A program made the translations under genes and the position numbers. DNA of 64,000 nt. It comes from CAYQQU01 sp964419545 (GTDB lineage Bacteria > Bacteroidota > Bacteroidia > Chitinophagales > Saprospiraceae). The notes under the pieces are model-generated. The model did no database searches and was not told the DNA's origin. It saw only the letters and a list, made by a program, of their open reading frames with translations. Shown here piece after piece: positions 26,779 through 35,625 of this stretch. Each line of letters opens with the position of its first letter. The stretch's first letter is position 1. The stretch is taken from contig CAYQQU010000025.1 of NCBI GenBank assembly GCA_964419545.1, positions 7,067 to 71,066 of the forward strand. Direction: 5' to 3'.

Positions 26779-28157
26779 TGAAGAAGTTTATCACTACGAT
26801 CCAGAATATCTGGAAGATCAAGGAATTGCGCAACCGCATTCTCTTTACGCTGGGCATCCTGCTGATCTTCCGCTTCGGCTCTTTCGTCGTCCTGCCCGGG
26901 GTCCTGCCCTCGGTGATGAGCGACGCGACCCAGAGCAGCAGCACCCCGAACGATCTGCTGGGGCTGATCAACGTTTTTACGGGCGGCGCTTTCAATAAGG
27001 CTTCCATCTTCGCACTGGGTATCATGCCCTATATCACGGCGTCGATCATCATCCAGCTGATGGGCTTCGCCGTTCCTTATTTCCAGCGGCTGCAACAAAA
27101 AGAAGGCGAATCCGGCCGCCGCAAACTCAACCAGATCACGCGTCTGCTTACGGTAGCGATCACCCTGGTGCAGGGGGGCGGCTACCTGACGTACATCAAC
27201 AGCCTCGGCGCGATCGATCCGAGCATCCCCATGGGGATCTTCTGGATATCCAATATCATTATCTTGTCTGCGGGCACTATATTCACCATGTGGCTCGGCG
27301 AACGCATCACCGACCGGGGCATCGGTAACGGCGTTTCCCTGATCATCACGGTCGGGATCATCGCTACGCTCCCTAGCGCGCTCGTATTCGAATTCCAGTC
27401 GCAACTGGAAAACAACGGATTGATCATCTTTGCGATCGAACTGGCCGTGCTCTTCGCCGTCGTGATGGCGACCATCATGATCGTACAGGCGGTGCGCCGC
27501 ATCCCTATCCAGTTCGCCAAGCGGATGGTGGGGCGCGGCTCCAACGTGATGCCCAGCGCCGGCGTTCGCGACTACATTCCGCTCAAGGTCAACGCGGCGG
27601 GGGTAATGCCCATCATTTTCGCCCAGGCGTTGATGTTCCTGCCGGCTACCATTCTGCAGTTCACCACCGGCGGCGGCGGCTCCGACCTGCAGAGCAGCAG
27701 CGTATTGCGCGCCCTCAACGATTTTACATCGGTACCCTACAATATTGTCTACTTCATTCTGGTGGTCTTGTTCACCTACGTTTATACGGCGCTGCTCGTC
27801 AACCCGCAGCAATACGCCGAGTATCTCAAGCGTCAGAACGCCTTCATACCGGGGGTCAAGCCCGGCAAGCCTACCGCTGATTTTATAGACGCAGTCACTA
27901 CACGTATTACGCTGCCCGGTTCGATCTTCCTCGGCTTCATCGCCATCATGCCTGCTTTCGCCGCTGCCTTCGGCGTCAACATTGCCTTTGCTATGTTCTT
28001 CGGCGGCACCTCACTGCTCATCCTGGTAGCAGTGGTGCTGGATACGCTGCAGCAGATCGAAAGCCACCTGCTGATGCGCCGTTATGACGGGCTGGTAAAA
28101 TCCGGTCGGATCCAGGGACGCAGCAGCCGGGTGCAGGGTATTGGCGCCAATATGTAG
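26778..28157 (+). CDS. secY: protein translocase subunit SecY
   Basis: 459 residues with about ten membrane helices. The first is 'RILFTLGILLIFRFGSFVVL'; 'FALGIMPYITASIIIQLM' and the cytoplasmic loop 'RRIPIQFAKRMVGRG' are SecY hallmarks, the latter contacting SecA and the ribosome. SecY forms the channel through which the T9SS cargo in this window first crosses the inner membrane. Confidence 0.98.
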   Translation: MKKFITTIQNIWKIKELRNRILFTLGILLIFRFGSFVVLPGVLPSVMSDATQSSSTPNDLLGLINVFTGGAFNKASIFALGIMPYITASIIIQLMGFAVPYFQRLQQKEGESGRRKLNQITRLLTVAITLVQGGGYLTYINSLGAIDPSIPMGIFWISNIIILSAGTIFTMWLGERITDRGIGNGVSLIITVGIIATLPSALVFEFQSQLENNGLIIFAIELAVLFAVVMATIMIVQAVRRIPIQFAKRMVGRGSNVMPSAGVRDYIPLKVNAAGVMPIIFAQALMFLPATILQFTTGGGGSDLQSSSVLRALNDFTSVPYNIVYFILVVLFTYVYTALLVNPQQYAEYLKRQNAFIPGVKPGKPTADFIDAVTTRITLPGSIFLGFIAIMPAFAAAFGVNIAFAMFFGGTSLLILVAVVLDTLQQIESHLLMRRYDGLVKSGRIQGRSSRVQGIGANM

Positions 28158-28181
28158 CGACAAACATTCTGTGGGGTGGAA

Positions 28182-28211
28182 CCGTTTATTTAGGGTAATT
28201 TCCCAATAAAC
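28182..28211. promoter_or_regulatory. inverted repeat between secY and map
   Basis: CGTTTATTTAGGG and CCCAATAAACG form a stem with a two-base bulge around TAATTT, 18 bases before the map start. It may influence map translation or termination after secY. Confidence 0.4.
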
Positions 28212-28229
28212 GAGAAGTGACTTTTTAAT

Positions 28230-29054
28230 ATGATCTACTACAAGACCGACGAAGAGATCGAGCTGATCAGAAATAGTTGTTTGTTAGTGTGCAAAGCGCT
28301 GGCGCGGGTAGGTTCGATGCTTCGTCCCGGGATCAGCGGCGCCGAGATCGACCGCGCGGCTGAAGAACTGATTCGCGACCACCGGGCTGTTCCGGGTTTC
28401 AAAGGATACCGGGGTTTTCCGGCTACGCTATGTGTTTCCGCCAATGAATATGTCGTCCACGGCATCCCTTCCAAAGATCAGATCTTCCAGGACGGGGACA
28501 TTGTGTCCGTGGACTGTGGGGTGTTGCTCGACGGCTTTTTCGGCGACGCCGCCTATACTTTCGCCGTCGGTGAAGTCGACGAAGAGGTGATGGAACTGCT
28601 GCGGGTGACCAATACTTCGCTTCACAAAGGGATCGACCAGGCGGTCGCCGGCAATCGCCTGGGGGATATCGGGTTCGCTATCCAGCATTACGTGGAAAAA
28701 GAGTTCGGTTTCGGCGTCGTTCGCGAATTGGTCGGCCACGGCATCGGCCGCGAACTGCACGAGGCGCCGGAAGTAGCCAACTACGGCAAACGGGGCCGCG
28801 GTGTCAAATTGAAAGAAGGGCTGGTAATCGCCATCGAACCGATGGTCAACCTCGGACGCAAGGAAGTTCGCACTTCGCGCGACGGCTGGACCGTGTTCGC
28901 CAAAGACCGCAAGCCTTCCGCCCATTACGAGCATACCGTGGCGGTCGGTAAACACCAGGCGGATATCCTTTCCAATCACGCTATCATCGAAGCGGAAGTA
29001 CGAGCCAATCCGAACCTGCAGGAAATAGAGCTGAAAACGGAAGCGGTTCAGTAA
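28230..29054 (+). CDS. map: methionine aminopeptidase type I
   Basis: 274 residues. All five metal ligands are in recognisable blocks: 'VSVDCGVLLDGFFGDAAYTF' (two Asp), 'GHGIGRELHEAPEV' (His), 'AIEPMVNLG' (Glu) and a final Glu in 'AHYEHTVAV'. It removes the initiator Met from nascent proteins. The secY-map-infA-rpmJ order is standard. Confidence 0.97.
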   Translation: MIYYKTDEEIELIRNSCLLVCKALARVGSMLRPGISGAEIDRAAEELIRDHRAVPGFKGYRGFPATLCVSANEYVVHGIPSKDQIFQDGDIVSVDCGVLLDGFFGDAAYTFAVGEVDEEVMELLRVTNTSLHKGIDQAVAGNRLGDIGFAIQHYVEKEFGFGVVRELVGHGIGRELHEAPEVANYGKRGRGVKLKEGLVIAIEPMVNLGRKEVRTSRDGWTVFAKDRKPSAHYEHTVAVGKHQADILSNHAIIEAEVRANPNLQEIELKTEAVQ

Positions 29055-29105
29055 GCGCAGCGCGGTACGGAGCAAAGTGTAAAAAGGATTATTGCCCGGA
29101 GAGGG

Positions 29106-29135
29106 TTGTAAATCCGTAATTTTTTATTATCTTTG
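29106..29135 (+). promoter_or_regulatory. promoter before infA
   Basis: TTG at 29106-29108, exactly 19 bases, then TATCTTTG at 29128-29135: a perfect Bacteroidota consensus. The infA ATG follows 18 bases later. It suggests that infA-rpmJ-rpsM-rpsK-rpsD can be transcribed independently. Confidence 0.75.
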
Positions 29136-29153
29136 CACTCCGAAATTCGAAAT

Positions 29154-29372
29154 ATGTCTAAGAAGAATCTTATAAAACAGGATGGTATAATCGAAGAGGC
29201 TTTATCCAATGCGATGTTTCGCGTTCGTCTGGAGAACGACCACCAGATCACGGCTACGATTTCCGGGAAAATGCGGATGAACTACATTCGTATCCTTCCG
29301 GGCGACAAGGTGGCGGTGGAGATGTCTCCTTACGATCTGTCGCGGGGCCGCATCATCTACCGGTACAAGTGA
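29154..29372 (+). CDS. infA: translation initiation factor IF-1
   Basis: 72 residues from the ATG at 29154 ('MSKKNLIKQDGIIEEALSNA'); an earlier ATG at 29133 overlaps the promoter and can be excluded. The S1-like OB fold includes 'ISGKMRMNYIRILPGDKV'. IF-1 occupies the A site during initiation. Confidence 0.97.
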   Translation: MSKKNLIKQDGIIEEALSNAMFRVRLENDHQITATISGKMRMNYIRILPGDKVAVEMSPYDLSRGRIIYRYK

Positions 29373-29403
29373 TTCGACCCGATCCGTCCAAAAATTTTGC
29401 ACC

Positions 29404-29520
29404 ATGAAAGTTCGAGCATCCGTTAAGAAGCGCTCAGCCGATTGCAAAATCGTTCGTCGCAAAGGAAAAATTTACATCATCAATAAGAAGAACCCCAAGT
29501 TCAAGCAACGTCAGGGGTAA
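29404..29520 (+). CDS. rpmJ: 50S ribosomal protein L36 (cysteine-poor form)
   Basis: 38 residues, read directly from ATG 29404 to TAA 29518-29520: 'MKVRASVKKRSADCKIVRR' then 'KGKIYIINKKNPKFKQRQG'. Of the zinc-binding C-C-C-H set of the C+ form only one Cys (14) remains, so this is the zinc-independent type. That is usual in Bacteroidota. Confidence 0.97.
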   Translation: MKVRASVKKRSADCKIVRRKGKIYIINKKNPKFKQRQG

Positions 29521-29568
29521 TGATCCGGAGCGCGGCCCTACGGGCGCCGGATTACAAAAGTATAACGA

Positions 29569-29946
29569 ATGGCACGTATTGCAGGTGTTGATTTACCAAG
29601 AAATAAACGCGGCGTCATTAGTCTGACGTACATCTTCGGCATCGGAGAATCCTCCGCGCGCCGGATCCTCACGGAAGCAGGGATCGACGAGAGTGTCAAA
29701 GCGCAGGACTGGTCGGACGAAAACATCCGGGAGATCACCCGCATCATCAGCAACGACTATACCGTTGAGGGGGAATTGCGCTCGGAAGTACAGATGAATA
29801 TCAAGCGATTGATGGATATCGGTTGTTACCGGGGCCTGCGTCATCGCAAGGGGCTGCCGCTGCGTGGTCAGCGCACGCGCACCAACGCCCGTACGCGTAA
29901 GGGCAAGCGCAAAACGGTGGCCAACAAGAAGAAGGCGGTTAAGTAA
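29569..29946 (+). CDS. rpsM: 30S ribosomal protein S13
   Basis: 125 residues. 'MARIAGVDLPRNKRGVISLT', the helix-hairpin-helix segment 'IFGIGESSARRIL' and 'GLRHRKGLPLRGQRTRTNAR' are diagnostic. S13 contacts the P-site tRNA and forms intersubunit bridges. Confidence 0.97.
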   Translation: MARIAGVDLPRNKRGVISLTYIFGIGESSARRILTEAGIDESVKAQDWSDENIREITRIISNDYTVEGELRSEVQMNIKRLMDIGCYRGLRHRKGLPLRGQRTRTNARTRKGKRKTVANKKKAVK

Positions 29947-29963
29947 TTTTCAAAATTCATAAG

Positions 29964-30371
29964 ATGGCAAAGGGAAAGGGCTCAAAGAAGACAACAGCCA
30001 AGGCTAAGAAAAGAAAAGTGCGGGTGGAACCGGAAGGTTTTGCCTATATAAAGGCCAGTTTCAATAACATCCTCATTTCCATTACCAATCGCAAAGGGCA
30101 AGTGATCTCCTGGTCTTCGGCCGGAAAATCCGGTTTCCGGGGCTCCAAGAAGAATACGCCTTACGCTGCCCAGGTCGCCGCAGCTGACGCCGCAAGGACG
30201 GCCTACGAAGCCGGGCTGCGCACCGCCGAAGTGTTCGTGAAAGGCCCGGGTTCGGGTCGGGAGGCAGCGATCCGGGCGATCGACTCGGCCGGCATCAAAG
30301 TGACCAAGATCAAGGACGTGACGCCGATTCCGCACAACGGCTGCCGCCCGCCGAAGCGCCGGAGAGTATAA
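29964..30371 (+). CDS. rpsK: 30S ribosomal protein S11
   Basis: 135 residues. 'ASFNNILISITNRKGQVISW' and the C-terminal 'DVTPIPHNGCRPPKRRRV' (with the Asn-Gly site known to form isoaspartate in E. coli) identify it. S11 lies on the 30S platform. Confidence 0.97.
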   Translation: MAKGKGSKKTTAKAKKRKVRVEPEGFAYIKASFNNILISITNRKGQVISWSSAGKSGFRGSKKNTPYAAQVAAADAARTAYEAGLRTAEVFVKGPGSGREAAIRAIDSAGIKVTKIKDVTPIPHNGCRPPKRRRV

Positions 30372-30413
30372 GCAGGCGCCAATTTTTTTAAACAGAGTAA
30401 ACTGTGAATTTCG

Positions 30414-31025
30414 ATGGCTAGATATACGGGGCCGAAAACCAAGAAGTCAAGATCGTTCGGCGAATCCATTTACGGATACGACAAAGCTTTTGAAAAGCGC
30501 AAATACCCGCCGGGGCAGCACGGCAACACGCGTCGTCGCCGTCAGAAGTCCGACTACGCCCTGCAGCTGATGGAAAAGCAGAAAGCGAAGTATACCTACG
30601 GGGTGCTGGAGCGCCAGTTCCGTAACCTCTTCGTACGCGCTTCCGGCAGGAGCGGAGTAACCGGCGAGATCCTGCTTCAGTACCTCGAAGCCCGCCTCGA
30701 CAATACCGTTTTTCGCATGGGCCTTTCCAATACGCGTCGCGGCGCTCGTCAGCTGGTTTCCCACAAACACATTACGGTGAATGGGGTGTTGACCAATATC
30801 CCCAGCTATCAGCTGCGCCCGGGCGACATCGTCGGGGTGCGCGGCAAATCACAGGGGCTGGCCGTCATCCAGGACGCCGTCGGCGCCAAGAGCGACGTGC
30901 GCAAATTCGGCTGGCTGGAGTTCAATCCGGATAAAATGCAGGGCGTATTTCTGGAATATCCCCAACGCGAGCAAATCCCGGAAAAGATCAACGAACAGCT
31001 GATCGTTGAATTGTACTCGAAATAA
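30414..31025 (+). CDS. rpsD: 30S ribosomal protein S4
   Basis: 203 residues without the N-terminal cysteine cluster. The S4 RNA-binding domain contains 'RLDNTVFRMGLSNTRRGARQ' and 'HKHITVNGVLTNIPSYQLRP'. S4 starts assembly of the 5' domain of 16S rRNA. A 207-base structured gap follows before rpoA. Confidence 0.97.
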   Translation: MARYTGPKTKKSRSFGESIYGYDKAFEKRKYPPGQHGNTRRRRQKSDYALQLMEKQKAKYTYGVLERQFRNLFVRASGRSGVTGEILLQYLEARLDNTVFRMGLSNTRRGARQLVSHKHITVNGVLTNIPSYQLRPGDIVGVRGKSQGLAVIQDAVGAKSDVRKFGWLEFNPDKMQGVFLEYPQREQIPEKINEQLIVELYSK

Positions 31026-31073
31026 GGGCGCCCGGGCAAGCCCGACGACGGGCTGCCGGGTTATTCGATAAAT

Positions 31074-31098
31074 CCGGTTTCTTACGATGAGAAACCGG
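31074..31098 (+). promoter_or_regulatory. hairpin 1 in the rpsD-rpoA gap
   Basis: CCGGTTTCT (31074-31082) and AGAAACCGG (31090-31098) pair perfectly around a 7-base loop, about 50 bases after the rpsD stop. Confidence 0.5.
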
Positions 31099-31110
31099 CC
31101 GTTCGGCAGA

Positions 31111-31158
31111 GCGTTTTGCAGAAAAGGAATAAAAAATTCCGCCTTTTCCGCAAAGCGC
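31111..31158 (+). promoter_or_regulatory. long imperfect hairpin 2 in the rpsD-rpoA gap (possible attenuator)
   Basis: The left side (from GCGTTTTGCAGAAAAGG) pairs with the right side (CCTTTTCCGCAAAGCGC) with a few mismatches and an inner AT-rich pair GGAAT/ATTCC. It is followed by TTTTG. The form resembles a weak intrinsic terminator or attenuator 75 bases before rpoA. Confidence 0.5.
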
Positions 31159-31232
31159 TTTTGTCGAATCCTGACAAAATTGACAAGTAAGGCTTTCTTT
31201 TCCACACAACCCTTCAAAGCATAATTCAATAT

Positions 31233-32231
31233 ATGAGTATTCTAAATTTTCAAAAGCCGGATAAGATCGTCATGCAAAAGTCTGACGACTTTGAAGGGGT
31301 TTTTGAATTCAAACCGCTGGAGCCTGGTTTCGGCCAGACTGTTGGTAACTCTCTGCGCCGGGTGCTGCTTTCTTCACTGGAAGGATTCGCCATCTCGGCC
31401 GTCCGCATCGCCGGGGTGGAACACGAGTTCGCCACCATCCGCGGCGTCGTGGAAGACGTGGTGGAGATCATCCTCAACCTCAAGCAGATCCGGCTCAAAC
31501 AGTTGATTGCCGACGAAGATATTCGCGAAGAAAAAGTATATCTCACCGTCAGCGGCAAAGAGGAATTCCGCGCCGGAGATATCGAAGAACATACTAACGT
31601 TTTCAAGGTGATGAACCCCGAGCTGCTGATCTGTCAGATGGAGCCGTTCGTCAACCTGGAAATGGAATTTACCATCACCAAAGGCCGCGGCTACGTGCCG
31701 GCCGACGAGAACCTGCCCAAGGACGCGCCGATCGGGGTCATTCCGGTCGACGCCATCTACACGCCGATCAAGAACGTGGCCTACCGCGTGGAAAATACGC
31801 GGGTCGGGCAGCGTACCGACTACGAGAAGCTTACCATCGAGGTGAAAACCGACGGCACCATCCACCCGGAAGAGGCCATCCGCGAAGCTTCGCGCATCCT
31901 GATCCAGCACCTGATGCTGATCACGGATGAGAACATCACCTTCGACGACGCCTCGGTACGGGAAGACAATATCGTCGACGAGCACATCCTCCACATGCGC
32001 AAGCTGCTGAAGACGTCGCTCGAAGACCTCGACCTCTCCGTGCGGGCTTACAACTGCCTCAAAGCGGCCAAGATCAACACGCTGGCGGAGATGGTGAAGT
32101 ACGATACGCACGAACTGCTCAAGTTCCGCAACTTCGGTAAGAAGTCGCTGGTCGAGATCGAAGAACTGCTCCAGGATAAGGGGCTGACCTTCGGCATGGA
32201 CCTCTCGAAATACAAGCTGGACGAAGATTAA
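31233..32231 (+). CDS. rpoA: RNA polymerase subunit alpha
   Basis: 332 residues. The N-terminal dimerisation domain includes 'PLEPGFGQTVGNSLRRVLLS', and the C-terminal domain includes 'LDLSVRAYNCLKAAKINTLA' and 'LKFRNFGKKSLVEIEELL', which contacts UP elements and activators. Complete and of normal length. Confidence 0.98.
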   Translation: MSILNFQKPDKIVMQKSDDFEGVFEFKPLEPGFGQTVGNSLRRVLLSSLEGFAISAVRIAGVEHEFATIRGVVEDVVEIILNLKQIRLKQLIADEDIREEKVYLTVSGKEEFRAGDIEEHTNVFKVMNPELLICQMEPFVNLEMEFTITKGRGYVPADENLPKDAPIGVIPVDAIYTPIKNVAYRVENTRVGQRTDYEKLTIEVKTDGTIHPEEAIREASRILIQHLMLITDENITFDDASVREDNIVDEHILHMRKLLKTSLEDLDLSVRAYNCLKAAKINTLAEMVKYDTHELLKFRNFGKKSLVEIEELLQDKGLTFGMDLSKYKLDED

Positions 32232-32249
32232 CTGATTACGATAGCAGGC

Positions 32250-32276
32250 CTCCGGCCAAACGCCGGAGCTCTTTTT
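32250..32276 (+). terminator. intrinsic terminator between rpoA and rplQ
   Basis: CTCCGGC (32250-32256), loop CAAAC, GCCGGAG (32262-32268), then CTCTTTTT. It lies 18 bases after the rpoA stop and could reduce rplQ expression or mark the end of a transcript. Confidence 0.65.
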
Positions 32277-32373
32277 CCACGGCGATTACCCACCGCGCCC
32301 CGACGGCCGGCCTGCGGCCTGCGGCGCTCCTCGCGCCGGGCAGCGGTGAAGTGTCGCGAAGCAAATTATCATC

Positions 32374-32991
32374 ATGAGACACGGCAAGAAGTTCAACCAC
32401 CTCGGCCGCAAATCCGGCCACCGGCGCGCCCTCATGCGCAACCTCGCAATGGCGCTCATCGAGCACAAGCGGATCAACACAACCCTCGCAAAAGCAAAAG
32501 CGCTGCGGGTCTACATCGAACCACTGGTCACCAAAGCCAAGCTCAACAACACCCACTCCCGGCGGGTCGCTTTCAGCTACCTCCAAAACAAAGAGGCGGT
32601 AGCCGAACTGTTCGGCCCCATCGCCGAAAGGGTGGGCGACCGGCCCGGCGGCTACGTCCGCATCATCAAGACCGGCTTTCGCCGGGGCGACGGCGCCGAA
32701 ACGGCTATGATCGAATTCGTGGACTTCAACGAGGTGTATTCCCTGGATAAAGAGAGCAGCTCCGGCTCCGGCTCCGGCCGCCGCCGTCGTCGCCGTGGTC
32801 GCGGCAAAGGCAGCGGCGCCGAAACGCCCGCGGCTCAGACCACAGAAACTGCCGTAGCCGAAGAACAGGAAACCGCTGAAGAAAGCCCGGCAAAAGAAAC
32901 GCCGGCTGCCGAAGCGGAAGATGCGACCGGCGAAGAAAAAGACGGCGACGAGGAAGCGGATACGGCATCCGAAGACAAAAAAGAGGGATAA
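32374..32991 (+). CDS. rplQ: 50S ribosomal protein L17 with long charged C-terminal extension
   Basis: 205 residues against about 120-130 in most bacteria. Residues 1-125 are a normal L17 ('MRHGKKFNHLGRKSGHRRAL', 'TGFRRGDGAETAMIEFVD'). Residues about 126-205 are low complexity: a Ser/Gly stretch, a basic run (six Arg, then GRGKG) and about 60 residues rich in Glu, Ala and Thr. Such tails occur in other Bacteroidota; their role is unknown. Confidence 0.95.
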   Translation: MRHGKKFNHLGRKSGHRRALMRNLAMALIEHKRINTTLAKAKALRVYIEPLVTKAKLNNTHSRRVAFSYLQNKEAVAELFGPIAERVGDRPGGYVRIIKTGFRRGDGAETAMIEFVDFNEVYSLDKESSSGSGSGRRRRRRGRGKGSGAETPAAQTTETAVAEEQETAEESPAKETPAAEAEDATGEEKDGDEEADTASEDKKEG

Positions 32992-33023
32992 TGATTATCC
33001 CGGTTAAGAAATAGTTCTGATGG

Positions 33024-33051
33024 GGCGGGGTCTGGTGATCCCGCCTTTTTT
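33024..33051 (+). terminator. intrinsic terminator of the ribosomal supercluster
   Basis: GGCGGGGTC (33024-33032), loop TGGT, GATCCCGCC (33037-33045; one G-U pair), followed by six T. It lies 33 bases after the rplQ stop and separates the cluster from carA. Confidence 0.85.
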
Positions 33052-33098
33052 GTATGTCATACCACCTGGTGTGAAAAGGGTATAAAAGTAAATTGACA

Positions 33099-34205
33099 AT
33101 GCAGGAAGATCAACAGCAGGCAGCGGTGCTGCTGCTCGCAGACGGTACCGTTTACTACGGCCGGGCCGCCGGAAAGATCGGTACGACAACGGGGGAGATC
33201 TGTTTTAATACCGGCATGACGGGCTATCAGGAAATTTTTACGGATCCTTCTTATTTCGGTCAGCTCCTGGTAACGACCAACGCACATATCGGCAACTACG
33301 GAACCGTACGGGCAGAGACGGAATCGGGCAGTATCAAAATTGCCGGCCTGATCTGTAAGAACTTCACGGATCAGTTCTCGCGGCGGCGCGCCGACGCTTC
33401 CATCCAGGAGTACTTCGAGCGGGAAAACCTGGTGGGCATCGCCGGCGTCGATACGCGGGCCATCGTTCGCCACATCCGGGACAAAGGCGCCATGAACGCC
33501 ATCATCTCTTCGGAGATCCTCGATATCGACGAACTGCAGCAACGCCTGGCCGCCGTGCCGCCCATGGAAGGGCTGGAACTGGCCTCGCAGGTGAGCACCG
33601 CCGAGCCCTACGACTTCGGCGACCCCGAGCAGGCCAAATACCGGGTGGCAGTGCTGGATTACGGCGTTAAACGCAATATCCTGAAATGCCTGGCGGACCG
33701 GGGCTGTTTCCTTAAGGTCTTTCCCGCCAGGACGCCCCTGGAAACGCTGCGCGCTTTCAATCCCAACGGCTATTTCCTCTCCAACGGACCGGGCGACCCG
33801 GCGCCGATGGACTATGCCGTCCATACCGCCAAGGCCATCCTGGCGGAAGAAAAGCCGCTTTTCGGTATCTGCCTGGGGCACCAGCTGCTGGCCCTCGCCC
33901 TGGATATTCCTACCTATAAGATGCACCACGGCCACCGCGGCATCAACCACCCAGTGAAAAACCTGGTGACGGGACGCTGCGAGATCACCAGCCAGAACCA
34001 CGGCTTCGGAGTGCATCCCGATGCGATCCGCGACCATAGCGAAAAGGTGTCGGTTACCCATATCAACCTCAACGACCGGACGGTGGAGGGCATGCGCGTT
34101 AACGGCAAGCCGGCTTTTTCAGTGCAATACCATCCCGAAGCCTCGCCCGGGCCGCACGACGCCCGCTACCTGTTCGACGATTTTATAAAATTAATGGATA
34201 ATTAA
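33099..34205 (+). CDS. carA: carbamoyl-phosphate synthase small (glutamine amidotransferase) subunit
   Basis: 368 residues from the ATG at 33099 (a TTG two codons upstream is less likely). The N-terminal CPSase domain has 'LADGTVYYGRAAGKIGTTTG' and 'FNTGMTGYQEIFTDPSYFGQ'. The class I amidotransferase domain has the nucleophile in 'FGICLGHQL' and the catalytic His-Glu in 'VQYHPEASPGPHD'. It supplies ammonia from glutamine for carbamoyl phosphate (pyrimidine and arginine synthesis). carB is not in the window, so the two subunits are encoded apart. Confidence 0.96.
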   Translation: MQEDQQQAAVLLLADGTVYYGRAAGKIGTTTGEICFNTGMTGYQEIFTDPSYFGQLLVTTNAHIGNYGTVRAETESGSIKIAGLICKNFTDQFSRRRADASIQEYFERENLVGIAGVDTRAIVRHIRDKGAMNAIISSEILDIDELQQRLAAVPPMEGLELASQVSTAEPYDFGDPEQAKYRVAVLDYGVKRNILKCLADRGCFLKVFPARTPLETLRAFNPNGYFLSNGPGDPAPMDYAVHTAKAILAEEKPLFGICLGHQLLALALDIPTYKMHHGHRGINHPVKNLVTGRCEITSQNHGFGVHPDAIRDHSEKVSVTHINLNDRTVEGMRVNGKPAFSVQYHPEASPGPHDARYLFDDFIKLMDN

Positions 34206-34306
34206 TATTAAAAATTTCGGCGCTCTGATTGGTCGTTGTTTATTTAATCGGTTAATTCGAGCTGAAAAGCACGTTTATCTTCTCATCTGAAACCAAAAAC
34301 TAGGGT

Positions 34307-35590
34307 ATGAGTACCATCATTGATCTTCGCGCCCGCGAAATTCTCGATTCGCGTGGCAATCCGACCATCGAAGTTGAAGTATTGACCGAAGACGAATTCC
34401 TGGGGCGCGCCGCCGTTCCTTCCGGAGCATCCACCGGCCAGTTCGAAGCCGTGGAGCTGCGCGACGGCGACGAGGAACGCTTCCTCGGCAAAGGGGTGTT
34501 GAAAGCCTGCCAGAACGTCGAGGAGGTCATCCGCGAACAACTGATCGGCGAAGACGTATTCGAACAGATCCACATCGACCGCACTATGCTGGAGCTGGAT
34601 GGTACCGAGAATAAGGGCAAGCTGGGCGCCAACGCCATCCTCGGCGTCTCCCTGGCGGTGGCCAAAGCGGCGGCGGAAGCTGCCGGCCAGCCGCTGTACC
34701 GCTACCTGGGCGGCGTCAACGCCCACGTGCTGCCGGTGCCGATGATGAATATCCTCAACGGCGGCTCGCATGCCGACAACAGCATCGACTTCCAGGAGTT
34801 TATGGTGATGCCGGTGGGCGCCGACACCTTCTCGGAAGCGCTGCGCATGGGCGTCGAAGTTTTCCACAACCTCAAAAAGGTGCTCAAAAGTAAAGGGTAT
34901 TCGACCAACGTAGGCGACGAGGGCGGTTTCGCTCCCAACCTCAAGTCGAATAAAGAAGCGATCGAAACGGTGCTGCAAGCCATCGAAGCGGCCGGTTTCC
35001 GGCCCGGCGAAGACGTCATGATCGCAATGGACGCCGCGGCTTCCGAATTTTACCTTCAGGACGAAAAAGTCTACCATTTCCATAAATCGACCGGCGATAA
35101 GCTGACGGCCGACGATATGGTCGCCTACTGGAAAGAATGGGTCAGCAATTATCCCATCCTCTCCATCGAAGACGGCCTCTTCGAAGACGACTGGGAAGGC
35201 TGGGCCAAAATGACGCAGGCGATCGGCGACGATGTGCAGCTGGTGGGCGACGACTTCTTCGTGACCAACACCAAGCGCCTGGCGCGCGGCATCGAGGAAG
35301 GATCGGCCAACTCCATCCTCATCAAAGTCAACCAGATCGGAACCCTCACCGAAACCATCGACGCCGTCAACCTGGCGACGCGCAACGCCTATACCAGCGT
35401 GATCAGCCACCGCTCCGGCGAAACCGAAGACGTCACCATCGCCGACCTCGCCGTGGCCCTGAATACGGGGCAGATCAAGACGGGCTCGGCTTCGCGTTCC
35501 GACCGCATCGCCAAGTACAACCAACTGCTGCGCATCGAAGAAGAACTGGGCGATTCGGCCGTCTTTCCGGGCCGCGCACTGCTGCGGTAA
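34307..35590 (+). CDS. eno: enolase
   Basis: 427 residues. 'AREILDSRGNPTIEVEV', 'VPSGASTGQFEAVELRDGD', the metal-binding 'LSIEDGLFEDDW' and the catalytic-lysine segments 'SILIKVNQIGTLTETI' and 'SHRSGETED' are intact. It converts 2-phosphoglycerate to phosphoenolpyruvate in glycolysis. Confidence 0.98.
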   Translation: MSTIIDLRAREILDSRGNPTIEVEVLTEDEFLGRAAVPSGASTGQFEAVELRDGDEERFLGKGVLKACQNVEEVIREQLIGEDVFEQIHIDRTMLELDGTENKGKLGANAILGVSLAVAKAAAEAAGQPLYRYLGGVNAHVLPVPMMNILNGGSHADNSIDFQEFMVMPVGADTFSEALRMGVEVFHNLKKVLKSKGYSTNVGDEGGFAPNLKSNKEAIETVLQAIEAAGFRPGEDVMIAMDAAASEFYLQDEKVYHFHKSTGDKLTADDMVAYWKEWVSNYPILSIEDGLFEDDWEGWAKMTQAIGDDVQLVGDDFFVTNTKRLARGIEEGSANSILIKVNQIGTLTETIDAVNLATRNAYTSVISHRSGETEDVTIADLAVALNTGQIKTGSASRSDRIAKYNQLLRIEEELGDSAVFPGRALLR

Positions 35591-35625
35591 CTTGCGTCAA
35601 GGGGCATCAAATCCGATAATCGCTG

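Noticed and set aside
29404..29520. L36 lacking zinc ligands as a mutation
   Set aside because: The cysteine-poor form is usual in Bacteroidota, so it is not anomalous.
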